Below are positions 52,010 through 61,311 of a stretch of 64,000 bases of DNA, in pieces. The DNA is from Niameybacter massiliensis (GTDB taxonomy: Bacteria > Bacillota > Clostridia > Lachnospirales > Cellulosilyticaceae): positions 137,278-201,277 of the forward strand of contig NZ_LN875035.1 of assembly GCF_001282685.1 (NCBI RefSeq), written 5' to 3'. The notes beneath the pieces are model-generated. The model was not told the DNA's origin, made no database searches, and was given only the letters and a program-made list of their open reading frames with translations. Made by a program: the position numbers and the translations under genes. Position 1 is the stretch's first letter. Every line of letters starts with the position of its first letter.

Positions 52010-53794
52010 TTATATACTATTTTTCTTGATTTTTAAACTTAAAACCTCTTGATTGCTGTATTGTTTACTGATTGCATAAATGCCTTCTTTAATCTTTTGC
52101 ATATCTTTGAGCATTTCTATTTTACTTTCTTCTCTAGCCCATTTAGCACTTCTTCCTGCAACTGCCCATGTTGGTGGTGTTTCTACTTCATCATAGTCGT
52201 ATTGACACTTCACTTGATTAAGTAATGCTTTGATTGGTCCTTCAAGTTCAGGGCACTTTTTCGCCATGACATACAACTTATTCATATCTCTTACACCTTC
52301 ATCTAGCTTTGCTAAACGTACAGACCATCTACAGTCTGGATAAATTAAAAAGCAATCTCCTGCTTGGAACGAAGCATGTGTTGTATCTTGCAGAGGATTC
52401 TCTACCCAAGCATCAAAGGCCCATCTCAAAAAGCCATCTGTACCTAACGAACCTGCATACATAATCGTCCAATAACTTTCTACAGGTATAGACTTTACGA
52501 AACTATTTGGGAAGTGTTCCGTTGCTGTATAAAGGGTTGTTTTTCTTCCAAGCTTTTTACGATTCATTACTTCTACTTTGAATGCCTCTACATTCTGACG
52601 AATTTCTTCTAATCCTACACTGACATGGCTCAATTGATCCGATACTTTTTTATTACCTACAAAATCATTAAAAGCTGCGACCTTTTTCATACTTTTGCCT
52701 TTACTATTTTTCACTTCATCTACTAAATCTAAAGCAACTTCCATTTGATGACGTTCATCAAATCCTATACAAACGTATTCAAACCATCCTTTTGCTTCAA
52801 TATGCTTTACAAAGTCTTTTAAAAATGGGCGCCATACTGCTTGATAATTTTTAGGATCTCCAACATCTGCAATAAGCACCTTTTGCTCTCCTGAGATCTC
52901 ATCTTTATACAGGATTTTACTTTCCCATGGCATCATGCTGTAACAAACTACCTGCTGTAGCAGGCCTAATTCTAAGTTAAGAGCTACCCATTTATCAAAA
53001 TGAGTATAATCAAAGCTAAATGTCCCATCTTTTTTTCTAATCCATTTAATCATTGAAGGGTAATGAATAGGATTTTGGCTATAAGTTTGTCCACCCCAAG
53101 CTTCCTCAACGATAGATGCTGTAATAGTCTGTCCCCCTAAAGCTTGATAACACTGCATATGTTCTTTTAACTTTTCAAGATGCGCTTTTGAAAAGGGCTC
53201 TAATTGATAATACTCTGCAAGATTATAAGGATGTTGCCAATATTCTACATCAAATAGATAGTGTTCGGGGGTAGGAAGTACCGCTTCTAAAACTTCTAAT
53301 TGATAGTCAAAGCTTAGTTTATTTTCCTCACAGTGTACTTCTACTCTCCCTTCATAGATTCCAGCGGATACATCCTCTGGTACCTGTATTTCTATCCAAA
53401 TTGATTGTATACTCAATGCTGGCATGCTACAAACAGTATCCTCCCAAAGAACATCGGGGAACATTTCTCTTGGCCCTGTAGGCATAATCCCTGCTTTATT
53501 ATAAGCATACCAACCGGCATGTCCAATAAAACCTTTTACTTCCTTAACAAAAAATGTCTTTATGCATGTGCTTGGGATGCATTCGGTTCCTTTAACAAAA
53601 TCACTGGTACAGATATGTATATCATTTAAAGGCTTGTCTCCACTTAAAAGTACAATCTCTGATAATGCTTTGTCATTTTTCCATGCCCATAAGTAATCCT
53701 TATCTTTATGAATCTCCCGTAGAGCCTCATAACTTTCTCTAGAATAATGTAATCCAGACTCTACAATAGTCCCGTTTAATAAGCTTTCTCTCAT
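52010..53794 (-). CDS. GH123/DUF4091-type glycoside hydrolase-like protein
   Basis: 594 residues, no signal peptide. N-terminal beta region (about 1-170, IQSIWIEIQVPEDVSAGIYEGRVEV) followed by a barrel with the tandem acid pair GFDERHQME in the position of the GH123 Asp-Glu catalytic pair, and a C-terminal part with LRWAFDAWVENPL and CFLIYPD. GH123 enzymes are N-acetyl-beta-galactosaminidases using substrate-assisted catalysis; DUF4091 relatives are mostly uncharacterised. Being cytoplasmic, it would act on imported oligosaccharides. Confidence 0.8.
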   Translation of the reverse strand: MRESLLNGTIVESGLHYSRESYEALREIHKDKDYLWAWKNDKALSEIVLLSGDKPLNDIHICTSDFVKGTECIPSTCIKTFFVKEVKGFIGHAGWYAYNKAGIMPTGPREMFPDVLWEDTVCSMPALSIQSIWIEIQVPEDVSAGIYEGRVEVHCEENKLSFDYQLEVLEAVLPTPEHYLFDVEYWQHPYNLAEYYQLEPFSKAHLEKLKEHMQCYQALGGQTITASIVEEAWGGQTYSQNPIHYPSMIKWIRKKDGTFSFDYTHFDKWVALNLELGLLQQVVCYSMMPWESKILYKDEISGEQKVLIADVGDPKNYQAVWRPFLKDFVKHIEAKGWFEYVCIGFDERHQMEVALDLVDEVKNSKGKSMKKVAAFNDFVGNKKVSDQLSHVSVGLEEIRQNVEAFKVEVMNRKKLGRKTTLYTATEHFPNSFVKSIPVESYWTIMYAGSLGTDGFLRWAFDAWVENPLQDTTHASFQAGDCFLIYPDCRWSVRLAKLDEGVRDMNKLYVMAKKCPELEGPIKALLNQVKCQYDYDEVETPPTWAVAGRSAKWAREESKIEMLKDMQKIKEGIYAISKQYSNQEVLSLKIKKNSI

Positions 53795-53833
53795 AATCTC
53801 TCCTCATTTGTGAACTTAAATTATTTGCCCTAG

Positions 53834-54019
53834 TTATTTATTTTTACCTTTTAGCTTCAAAATCCATAAAACTATAGTCAAGATTAGTAATCCCCCTAGT
53901 AAGATCCAATCCCAAACGCTTGCAATCAGCGCTGTTGTAGATACGAAGATACTTGTTGGTCCATCTGCACCTCCAATAATCCCAATAGATATACCTGCAT
54001 CTCCTTTATCTCTTTTCAG
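53834..54019 (-). pseudogene. Remnant or tiny gene with the GGADGPT motif of Na+-translocating decarboxylase beta subunits
   Basis: An open frame of 61 codons reads ISIGIIGGADGPTSIFVS, then one or two hydrophobic helices (LIASVWDWILLGGLLILTIV) and a basic tail. GGADGPTxIFV is a conserved motif of OadB/GcdB-type carboxylase beta subunits and also occurs in short stand-alone proteins. No ATG, GTG or TTG lies in frame before the motif; an ATG at about 54032 is one frame off and stops after three codons. Either a frameshifted small gene or one with a rare CTG start. Rest of 53795-54231 shows no gene. Confidence 0.5.
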
Positions 54020-54234
54020 AACACCATTTACACCTATCTTTTATTAAATATATATCAACTATAAAAAATAAGCAATTATCTAACTCTTATAAAGTGAAAG
54101 CTCTAAATAATTGTATCTTATAAATTTATCATGTTATACTCATCCTATATCGTTCTATTTTACGTATTCAATAAATTAACAAATCATATCACTTATAGGA
54201 CCTTACAATACTATTTTGAGATTGGAGATTTATG

Positions 54235-54699
54235 ATGATTCATATTATGTTTGTATGTCATGGAAACATCTGTCGTTCACCCATGGCTGAATTTGTTATG
54301 AAAGACTTAGTTGAAAAACGTGGTATAGGCCATCTATTCCATATTACTTCTTCTGCTACAAGTCGTGAAGAAATCGGCAATGATACCCATCCTGGCACAC
54401 GTAAAAAGCTTAAGGAGATGGGTATTCCACTTACAAAAAGAGGCGCTATTCAAATTACATCTGCTGATTATGCAAACTATGATTATATCTTATGTATGGA
54501 TAGTCACAACCTACGTAATCTAGGACGTATTATCAGCAATGACCCTGATCAGAAAGTACGACGTCTTTTAGACTTTTCCAAAAATCCACGTGATATTGCA
54601 GATCCATGGTACACTGGAAACTTTGATATTACCTATAATGATGTGGTTGAAGGCTGTGAAGCTTTACTTCAGACCCTTTTAGAAGATCTACAATACTGA
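54235..54699 (+). CDS. Low-molecular-weight protein-tyrosine phosphatase
   Basis: 154 residues. P-loop VCHGNICRSPMAE (C-x5-R-S) near residue 8, and general acid in ADPWYTGNFDITY near residue 122. Length and motifs fit LMW-PTP, a cytoplasmic phosphotyrosine or phosphoarginine phosphatase. The asymmetry to arginine phosphatases (Thr instead of Ile after Gly) is not visible: Ile is present (GNICRS), which favours phosphotyrosine. Start is either of two ATGs; the second has better spacing to GGAG. Confidence 0.93.
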   Translation: MIHIMFVCHGNICRSPMAEFVMKDLVEKRGIGHLFHITSSATSREEIGNDTHPGTRKKLKEMGIPLTKRGAIQITSADYANYDYILCMDSHNLRNLGRIISNDPDQKVRRLLDFSKNPRDIADPWYTGNFDITYNDVVEGCEALLQTLLEDLQY

Positions 54700-54736
54700 A
54701 ACCTAATAGGTATCAGTATTGTAGATCTTCGCTTTT
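54684..54736 (+). terminator. Terminator of the LMW-PTP gene
   Basis: Stem AGATCTACAATACTGA/TCAGTATTGTAGATCT overlapping the stop codon, followed by TCGCTTTTT. Confidence 0.88.
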
Positions 54737-56277
54737 TATTCTTTAGTCCAACATTCTAGTTGTTTTCTTGCTTCCCATTCATTATTTAAGTCAGTTACTA
54801 CTTGTAGCACATCTTCTACTTCTATCTTCATCTTTCCATTTGGAACCATTGTGTTTCCCATACGTTCTACTGTAAGTAGTAAGGAACGTTTTGGCCACTC
54901 AATTTCTCGTACCTCTTTGCCACACATCCTAGAACCATGTTTAACTATTGTTGTAAGAATCACCTTCTCCTCATGTTCTTCTTCATCAATACCTAAATCT
55001 TGACCTGCCAATTGATTTTCAAGCAATGAATCATAGATAGGTGCACTCTTTAGTCCTTCTGCAACACTATAAGCAATAACAGAAACGACTGTAAGAGGTA
55101 AAAAGTTTATAAAGGATCCTGTCATTTCTGCAATAAGTACAATACCTGTAATGGGTGCACGTACTATAGCTGTAAAATACCCGGCCATAGCGACAATGAC
55201 AAAGTGATAAAAGAGACTAGGATCTACGCCTAAATAAAGAATACATACCTTACCAAATATCCCACCGATAAGGCCTCCAATAATGAGCAAAGGAAAGAAA
55301 ATGCCTCCAGGTACGCCAGCTCCAAAACAAATAAGAGAAAATAGAAATTTAATTATTACAAGCATAATCATCAGCCATAAGGCTGTGTTCAAATTTAATA
55401 TTTCAACAATGGCATGGCCACCTCCTAGTACAAGAGGACAAACAATACCTAAAATACCTGCGAGAATAAAAGGAATCATAAATTTTGCATAGCCTTTTAG
55501 CCAGGTTACAAGCTTATATTTTTGCTGAATCCATAATAATGTTTGGTTATAAAGTACACCACATGCACCTATTAAGATTCCTAATACTACTAATAAAATG
55601 TAGTCCTTTAATGGAAAGATACCTAGATTAAAATTAAAAATAGGCTTAAGACCAAAGACTTGCTTACTTATAAAATCAGCAATAACAGCTGCGCTCATAC
55701 TTACCAACAAAATAAGGGGTGAAAAGTACTTAAAAATCTCTTCAAATATAAAAAGGACACCTGCAAGTGGTGCATTAAAAGCTGCAGCTAAACCTGCACT
55801 TGCACCTCCAGCTATTAGGAATTTTTCTTCTTGGCTAGAAACTTTCGCCTTCTTACTTATTCCTTGTCCCACACATGCACCTAACTGTATTGATGGTCCT
55901 TCTCTTCCAACTGATAATCCTCCAGCTGCAGTCAGAGCCCCTCCTATAAACTTCATACATAAGGTTGGTAACCATTTTTGGTTAAAACATCCTTGAAGTA
56001 AACCTTTTACCTGTGGGATACCGCTCCCTGATATAGATTTACACTCTTTTACACATCTTGCCACCAGTACACTTAGTACTATCAGTATCAAAAACCATAT
56101 GCCAATGTTCACAATTCCCTGTTCTTTAATCATCTTTACTATCCAAAATACAAAGTGCTCAGCATACTCTAAGACCAGCCGATAGCAAACGGTAATAACA
56201 CCTACGCCAAGGCCTACTAATATACTCAAACCTATTAAGGTAGGTTTATTAATTTTTAATGTTTTACTTTGTAGCAT
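54736..56277 (-). CDS. ClC-family chloride channel/H+ antiporter with C-terminal TrkA-C domain
   Basis: 513 residues. ClC signatures GSGIPQVKG (about residue 83), GREGPS with gating Glu126, and GAGVPGGIFFP (about 319). The proton-glutamate equivalent Glu180 is in FIFEEIF, so a Cl-/H+ antiporter rather than a channel is likely. Residues 430-513 form a TrkA-C (RCK-C) regulatory domain (KVILTTIVKHGSRMCGKEVREI), common in bacterial ClCs of this type. Ends convergent with the phosphatase gene. Confidence 0.92.
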   Translation of the reverse strand: MLQSKTLKINKPTLIGLSILVGLGVGVITVCYRLVLEYAEHFVFWIVKMIKEQGIVNIGIWFLILIVLSVLVARCVKECKSISGSGIPQVKGLLQGCFNQKWLPTLCMKFIGGALTAAGGLSVGREGPSIQLGACVGQGISKKAKVSSQEEKFLIAGGASAGLAAAFNAPLAGVLFIFEEIFKYFSPLILLVSMSAAVIADFISKQVFGLKPIFNFNLGIFPLKDYILLVVLGILIGACGVLYNQTLLWIQQKYKLVTWLKGYAKFMIPFILAGILGIVCPLVLGGGHAIVEILNLNTALWLMIMLVIIKFLFSLICFGAGVPGGIFFPLLIIGGLIGGIFGKVCILYLGVDPSLFYHFVIVAMAGYFTAIVRAPITGIVLIAEMTGSFINFLPLTVVSVIAYSVAEGLKSAPIYDSLLENQLAGQDLGIDEEEHEEKVILTTIVKHGSRMCGKEVREIEWPKRSLLLTVERMGNTMVPNGKMKIEVEDVLQVVTDLNNEWEARKQLECWTKE

Positions 56278-56377
56278 CTCTTTACATCTCCTTACACTCT
56301 TTTACTATTTTGTTCCACTAATCATATATATAGCGAAGATCTTGATTTCATCACTAAGTTCTTTTTCATTTTTACAA

Positions 56378-56418
56378 TATAAAAGGCTTATCCCCTCTAT
56401 TTAAGGAAATAAGCCTTT
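56378..56418 (-). terminator. Terminator of the amidohydrolase gene
   Basis: Stem AAAGGCTTAT/ATAAGCCTTT on the minus strand followed by TATATT; 120 bases after the stop at 56537. Confidence 0.65.
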
Positions 56419-56536
56419 ACCTAAACACTACTACGGTCTAGTCATTTCTTCTAAAATACTAATCGAGATAATGGAATATCTTACTACTAAATAACAGATG
56501 TTAAATTTAAAGATAAAACATCAAAATTAATAATCT

Positions 56537-57691
56537 TTAATTTTTATAAACGATTTCCCCATCAATAATGGTATAGAGGGTATCAGTAAAGATTTCCATT
56601 GGATTTCCTGAGAATATAGCAATATCAGCATCTTTACCCACTTCTAAACTTCCCATTCTATCTGCTACATTACAAATGATTGCAGCATTAATGGTAATGG
56701 CTTTAAGACCTTCTTCTATACCTAACCCTTCCTTTGCCGCAAATCCAGCACATTTACTTAAATACTGAACTGGAATAACAGGATGATCCGTTGTGAGTGC
56801 CACAAGTGTACCTGCTTGATGTACAATTCCAGGTGTTTTAAAGGATTTATTTTGTACTTCAATTTTACTTCTACTTGTAAGTGTTGGACCGATAATAGCA
56901 GGATAAGTAGAAGATGCTACATATTCTGGAATAAGATGCCCCTCACTACAATGATCTAATGTCATATGTACATCAAATTCTTTACCTATGCGAATAGCAG
57001 TTAAAATATCATCACTACGATGGGCATGTGCTTTAAGAGGAATTTCTTTATTAAGTACAGGGAGCCATGCTTCTTGCTTAAAATCAATCTCAAAGTCCTC
57101 TCCCTTTGCTACTGCCTTTTCTTTTTTTACTTTATACTGTACAGCTTTTGTAAGTGCTTCACGTAAAAGAGCAGCTGTTGCCATGCGTGTAGATGGCATT
57201 TTACCTTTACTGTTATAGACACGTTTTGGATTTTCACCAAAGGCAATTTTCATAGCCGCTGGTGCTTTAACAATGAGATCATCCATACTTTTTCCTTTTG
57301 TTTTCATAAAGACAAATTGTCCGCCGACTACATTGGCACTTCCTGGGCCTGTCATAACAGAAGTTACACCTCCAGCTACGGCATCATCAAAAGCTGTATC
57401 CATTGGATTAATCGCATCAATTGCTCTAAGTTGTGGTGTAATTGGATCTGTCATTTCATTGGTGTCGTTCCCTTCAAATCCTTTATCTTCTTCCATAATA
57501 CCTATATGACAATGGGCTTCTATAATCCCTGGCATAACCCATCCACCTTTTGCATCAATAACTTCCATTTCATTTGTTGGTTCAATAGCTTGAGCAACTT
57601 CTTTGATTTTTCCATTTTCAATCAGAACACACCCTTTTTCATAAGTTGTCCCTGCCATTGTAAGTATCTTACCATTTTTAATTAATAACAT
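56537..57691 (-). CDS. Metal-dependent amidohydrolase
   Basis: 384 residues, amidohydrolase barrel. Metal ligands: H-x-H in EAHCHIGIM (residue ~57), His in PLKAHAHRSDDIL, His in LDHCSEGHLI, and Asp in TTDHPVIPV. The flanking beta sandwich (LLIKNGKILTMAGTTYEKG; IAIFSGNPMEIF) is typical of imidazolonepropionase-like and guanine-deaminase-like members. Exact substrate unknown; it acts on cyclic amides or amidines in the cytoplasm. Monocistronic. Confidence 0.87.
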   Translation of the reverse strand: MLLIKNGKILTMAGTTYEKGCVLIENGKIKEVAQAIEPTNEMEVIDAKGGWVMPGIIEAHCHIGIMEEDKGFEGNDTNEMTDPITPQLRAIDAINPMDTAFDDAVAGGVTSVMTGPGSANVVGGQFVFMKTKGKSMDDLIVKAPAAMKIAFGENPKRVYNSKGKMPSTRMATAALLREALTKAVQYKVKKEKAVAKGEDFEIDFKQEAWLPVLNKEIPLKAHAHRSDDILTAIRIGKEFDVHMTLDHCSEGHLIPEYVASSTYPAIIGPTLTSRSKIEVQNKSFKTPGIVHQAGTLVALTTDHPVIPVQYLSKCAGFAAKEGLGIEEGLKAITINAAIICNVADRMGSLEVGKDADIAIFSGNPMEIFTDTLYTIIDGEIVYKN

Positions 57692-57792
57692 ATTTAATCT
57701 CCTTATAAGCTATTTATAATGTATTATAATAAAATCAACATCAGTTCAATTATTATTGTATCATATATTATTTTATTAATTATTATTTTATA

Positions 57793-57838
57793 TAAAAAGC
57801 TCTAACTTATTATCTTGTTAGTAATAAGTTAGAGCTTT
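57793..57838 (-). terminator. Terminator of the nitroreductase gene
   Basis: Stem AAAGCTCTAACTTATTA/TAATAAGTTAGAGCTTT followed by TTATA on the minus strand, just after the stop. Confidence 0.88.
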
Positions 57839-57848
57839 AGTCTCATCA

Positions 57849-58487
57849 TTAATCAATAAATGTCAGAACTTCTTCTAATGGTTTACGAGGTGGCTGAGCT
57901 GGTGTATGATCTGCAGCTTCTCCTAAAGCGACCATCGCCATAAGTTCATACCCTTCTTTTTCAAAGTTAATCAATGCTTCAATTTCTGATTTTGCATGAG
58001 TTGGTCCTGTCATATAGCAACTTCCATAACCTAGTTTGGTGGCTGCAAGGAGCATATTCTCTACTGCTGCACCTATTCCTTGTGCACCTGATTGTGGTGA
58101 TTGCAACATTTCAAGCACATTTGCTGGTGCATCATTTTCTTGTAAAATTTTGTATTCAATCATATTATAAGGACAACCATAAACCAAAATTACAACGGGT
58201 GCATCCTTAAAACAGGTATAGTAATTAATAACACTCATATGTCTTTTGAAATCTTTTTCATTTTTAGCCAGTTGTCCAATGCGTTCATGACTTGCACGAA
58301 CAATCTCTGCCATTTGTGTAATAAGTTCTTTATTTTGAAGTACAACAAAATGCCAATTTTGTTGATGCTTTGGTGACGGTGCATAAGTTCCTGCTTTTAC
58401 AATTTCTGTAATAACCTCTTTTGGAATAGGTGTATCTTTAAATAAACGTACACTTTTACGGTTGTAAATAAAGTCTAATGGATTCAT
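57849..58487 (-). CDS. Nitroreductase-family FMN oxidoreductase
   Basis: 212 residues. N-terminal FMN-phosphate region YNRKSVRLFKDTPIPKE, then KAGTYAPSPKHQQNWHFVV, SGAQGIGAAVENMLLAATKLGYGSCYMTGP and MVALGEAADHTPAQPPRKPLEE, all standard for the family. Works as a dimer reducing nitro or quinone compounds with NAD(P)H. Start 58487 has AAAGGAG seven bases upstream; 15 codons before it are not supported. Confidence 0.92.
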   Translation of the reverse strand: MNPLDFIYNRKSVRLFKDTPIPKEVITEIVKAGTYAPSPKHQQNWHFVVLQNKELITQMAEIVRASHERIGQLAKNEKDFKRHMSVINYYTCFKDAPVVILVYGCPYNMIEYKILQENDAPANVLEMLQSPQSGAQGIGAAVENMLLAATKLGYGSCYMTGPTHAKSEIEALINFEKEGYELMAMVALGEAADHTPAQPPRKPLEEVLTFID

Positions 58488-58573
58488 TGGTTTCTCCTTT
58501 GTCATCATTCTTTTAAAGTTATTATATACCAACTCTCTTCTATGTACTATATAGTATTCATCATATCTTATAT

Positions 58574-58612
58574 TTTAAAGAGGTTGTATTCTTGATTAAA
58601 TGCAACCTCTTC
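58574..58612 (-). terminator. Terminator of trpB
   Basis: Stem AAGAGGTTG/CAACCTCTT followed by TTAAAAT, just after the stop at 58623. Confidence 0.75.
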
Positions 58613-58622
58613 TACCTACATA

Positions 58623-59795
58623 CTATTTATTAAGATATGCTGCGATTGCTTCTACATCTTTATCTCCACGTCCTGATACTGTTACGATGATACTTTCATC
58701 CATCTTACAAGTTGGTGCATATTTAAGTGCATAAGCTAGAGCATGTGAACTTTCGATTGCTGGTAGTATCCCTTCATACTTACAAAGCTTTAATAAGGCC
58801 TCTACTGCTTCATCATCTGTAATTGAGACGTACGTTGCTCTGCCTATTTCATTTAAGTAGGCATGTTCTGGCCCTACACCTGGATAATCAAGTCCTGGTG
58901 AAATAGAATAAACTGGTGCAACTTCTTTGTTTTCGTCTAAAACACAAAGGGTTTTCATACCGTGTAAAATTGTTTTTTCTCCTTTAGTGATGGTTGCAGC
59001 ATGCATAGGTGTATCTAAACCTTTTCCAGCTGCTTCTACGCCAATAAGTGCAACTTCTGGGTCATCTATATAGGCTGCAAATGACCCTATTGCATTGCTT
59101 CCTCCACCTACACAAGCAATAATAGCACAAGGTAATTGACCTTCTTTATCTAAAATTTGTCTTCTAGACTCTTCACTAATTACTTGCTGAAAATGCTTAA
59201 CGATAGTTGGATAGGGATGAGGACCTACTGCTGATCCCAATACATAAAAAGTCTCTTCTGAAGCATTTACCCATGCACATATGGCCTCATCTACTGCCTC
59301 TTTTAAAGTCTGTGTACCTGAGGTTGCTGGTACAACTTTGGCTCCTAACATCTCCATACGAAATACATTGAGTGCTTGCCTTTTCATATCTTCTTTACCC
59401 ATATAGACTGTACATTCCATCCCCATTAGTGCAGCGACTGTTGCTGTTGCCACACCATGTTGGCCAGCACCTGTTTCTGCAATCACTTTCTTTTTACCCA
59501 TGCGTTTTGCTAAAAGCATTTGTCCGAGTACATTATTGATTTTGTGAGCACCTGTATGATTTAGATCTTCTCTTTTTAAATAGATCTTTGCACCCCCACA
59601 GGCTTTAGTAAGATTTTCAGCATAATATAAAGGTGATTCTCTACCTACATAATCATGGAGATAGTAATTAAGTTCTGCTTTAAATGCCTCATCATCTTTA
59701 TACTTTACAAATGCCTGCTCTAATTCTTTTAATGCGTTAAGTTGTGCCTCAGGTACATACGCTCCACCAAAATTACCAAATACATCTTTTAACAT
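58623..59795 (-). CDS. trpB: Tryptophan synthase beta subunit
   Basis: 390 residues. PLP enzyme condensing indole with serine. PLP lysine in [10 protein letters not shown]-type [17 protein letters not shown], catalytic Glu in AETGAGQHG, phosphate loop [12 protein letters not shown] and C-terminal [12 protein letters not shown]. It stands alone: no trpA lies next to it and the usual trp order is missing. A T-box leader directly upstream ties it to the charging of a tRNA, probably tRNA-Trp. Start 59795 has GGAGG; the frame's extension to 59870 falls in the T-box leader. Confidence 0.95.
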   Translation of the reverse strand: MLKDVFGNFGGAYVPEAQLNALKELEQAFVKYKDDEAFKAELNYYLHDYVGRESPLYYAENLTKACGGAKIYLKREDLNHTGAHKINNVLGQMLLAKRMGKKKVIAETGAGQHGVATATVAALMGMECTVYMGKEDMKRQALNVFRMEMLGAKVVPATSGTQTLKEAVDEAICAWVNASEETFYVLGSAVGPHPYPTIVKHFQQVISEESRRQILDKEGQLPCAIIACVGGGSNAIGSFAAYIDDPEVALIGVEAAGKGLDTPMHAATITKGEKTILHGMKTLCVLDENKEVAPVYSISPGLDYPGVGPEHAYLNEIGRATYVSITDDEAVEALLKLCKYEGILPAIESSHALAYALKYAPTCKMDESIIVTVSGRGDKDVEAIAAYLNK

Positions 59796-59865
59796 AATAA
59801 ATCCCTCCATTTTTTTAATGATTAAATCAGAGTGATCTATGAACAGTTGGGTAAACTTATTTTGG

Positions 59866-60115
59866 GCCAAAAAAAAATTATATCCTCCTCACAATGGGAC
59901 GATATAACTTCGTGGTGCCACCCAAATTATAAACCTAGAGACCTTCTCCAAGCTTATCTTACTTTAGATACGGTACATAAAAGTACGATATCCTGCTCTT
60001 ATAACGTAGAGCTAACGGCTCTGGCTACTCTCATTTCACCATGCATCTCCCAAACCCATTCCTTATATTCTCCCGTATCGACTCCCAGCAACGCCGACTC
60101 TCTGTGACATTTAAA
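59866..60115 (-). promoter_or_regulatory. T-box leader of trpB
   Basis: Minus-strand core GGGTGGCACCACG (about 59911-59924), followed by terminator hairpin TTATATCGTCC/GAGGATATAA and nine T residues. Upstream about 180 bases form stem I (AGAG and GCTGGGAG features) and later stems. UGG triplets occur in the specifier region, consistent with tRNA-Trp, but I did not fix the exact loop. Confidence 0.92.
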
Positions 60116-60370
60116 TATAAGTACTCTTTTTGTTCCTAGATTTTGAATTCGATTTAATTAATGATATACTATGAAAAAATTTTAATTTTGTCAATAACTT
60201 TTTGAAAAATTTAATAAATTTATTTATCTTTTCTAACTCTTATTTAACCTTTAGATCTATTATTTTATCTTATAGTATTAATTATTTTATATTATTCAGA
60301 AATATATTGCATTTCATTTCAATTGTTGTATAATCATATATATCTTCATATTCGTATATGATGATTTGTC
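60116..60370. other. AT-rich intergenic region, promoter area
   Basis: No frame with a ribosome site on either strand. It probably holds the trpB promoter (reading left). No repeats beyond simple A/T runs. Confidence 0.5.
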
Positions 60371-60373
60371 CAG

Positions 60374-60415
60374 AAAAAGACGCTGTATAGCCAAAGGGCT
60401 ATCCGGCGTCTTTTT
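60374..60415. terminator. Bidirectional terminator after the EFR1 gene
   Basis: AAAAAGACGC..ATAGCC/GGCTAT..GCGTCTTTTT, nearly perfect, 20 bases behind the stop at 60434. Confidence 0.92.
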
Positions 60416-60433
60416 CAAGTTTCTCATTTTATT

Positions 60434-61165
60434 TCATATATTTTTTAAGAAGTAACGTGCTTTCCCTTTTGTTTTTTCACCATACTGAATAGCCTCTTTT
60501 GGACAATGGTTAATACAACTTAAACATTGGGTACATGCCTTATCCCAAACAGGCTTGTTTTCTACTAGCTTTATAGAATGTAATGGACAAGATCTAACGC
60601 ATACACCACACCCTATACAGCTTTCTTCAACATGAAATGGTTTGGTACTGATTGCATATTTTTGAAACATAGGTGCCGCAATGACTGACTTTATACCACC
60701 CAACCATCCTTTTGCCACCTTCCATACTTTTTCCTTAGCCTTTACTTCATCACAAATGTTCTCTATTTGAATCTTAGCAGCTTTTATTTTCTTGTCTATC
60801 GTTTCTGGTGTGTCTACATTTGTTCCAATGATATAATTATTAGGCATACTCACTGAATAGCCACTTTGTATTCCTATTTCTTTTGCAAGCTTTTTCATGG
60901 CTGTTCCTGCTTCACTTTCACATGTCCCTACCATAAATTTAAAAGTATCCTTACCATAGTTTATATGCTTTATAAATTCCGCCATAATTTTGGGTGGTGC
61001 CCATGCATGAATGGGGAAAATAAACCCTACAGTTTCTCCATCTCCCACTTCAATAATCGTTTGTTTCTCCAATGATGTAATAGCAATTGCTTCTGTCTGT
61101 AATCTAACTGCTAATTCCTTAGCTACCCATTCTGAATTACCTGTTCCTGAAAAATAATAAATCAT
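60434..61165 (-). CDS. EFR1-type flavodoxin-ferredoxin fusion
   Basis: 243 residues. N-terminal flavodoxin domain with phosphate loop FSGTGNSEWVA and TVGFIFPIHAW (1-165), then a C-terminal 2x[4Fe-4S] ferredoxin, CIGCGVCVRSCP and CTQCLSCINHCP. Known as EFR1 family ferrodoxin in clostridia. Electron carrier or small redox enzyme in the cytoplasm. Monocistronic. Confidence 0.92.
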   Translation of the reverse strand: MIYYFSGTGNSEWVAKELAVRLQTEAIAITSLEKQTIIEVGDGETVGFIFPIHAWAPPKIMAEFIKHINYGKDTFKFMVGTCESEAGTAMKKLAKEIGIQSGYSVSMPNNYIIGTNVDTPETIDKKIKAAKIQIENICDEVKAKEKVWKVAKGWLGGIKSVIAAPMFQKYAISTKPFHVEESCIGCGVCVRSCPLHSIKLVENKPVWDKACTQCLSCINHCPKEAIQYGEKTKGKARYFLKNI

Positions 61166-61271
61166 TTTACCCTCCCAATAGACATGATCTATCTAATCGA
61201 TTTTATTATCCTTAGGCTATCATGATTAAATATTGAATACAACCCTTACATTTAAAATGTTTAATCCGCTA

Positions 61272-61307
61272 TAAAAAAGTCCGCTATACTTTATTGTATA
61301 GCGGACT
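61272..61307 (-). terminator. Terminator of the sugar ABC operon
   Basis: Perfect stem AGTCCGCTATAC/GTATAGCGGACT followed by six T residues, directly after the stop at 61312. Confidence 0.95.
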
Positions 61308-61311
61308 TGTA

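Noticed and set aside
52010-53794. GH123-like gene as the missing JetD nuclease
   Set aside because: It has the GH123 acid pair and beta-rich N-terminus, its own terminator, and no Toprim-like motif.
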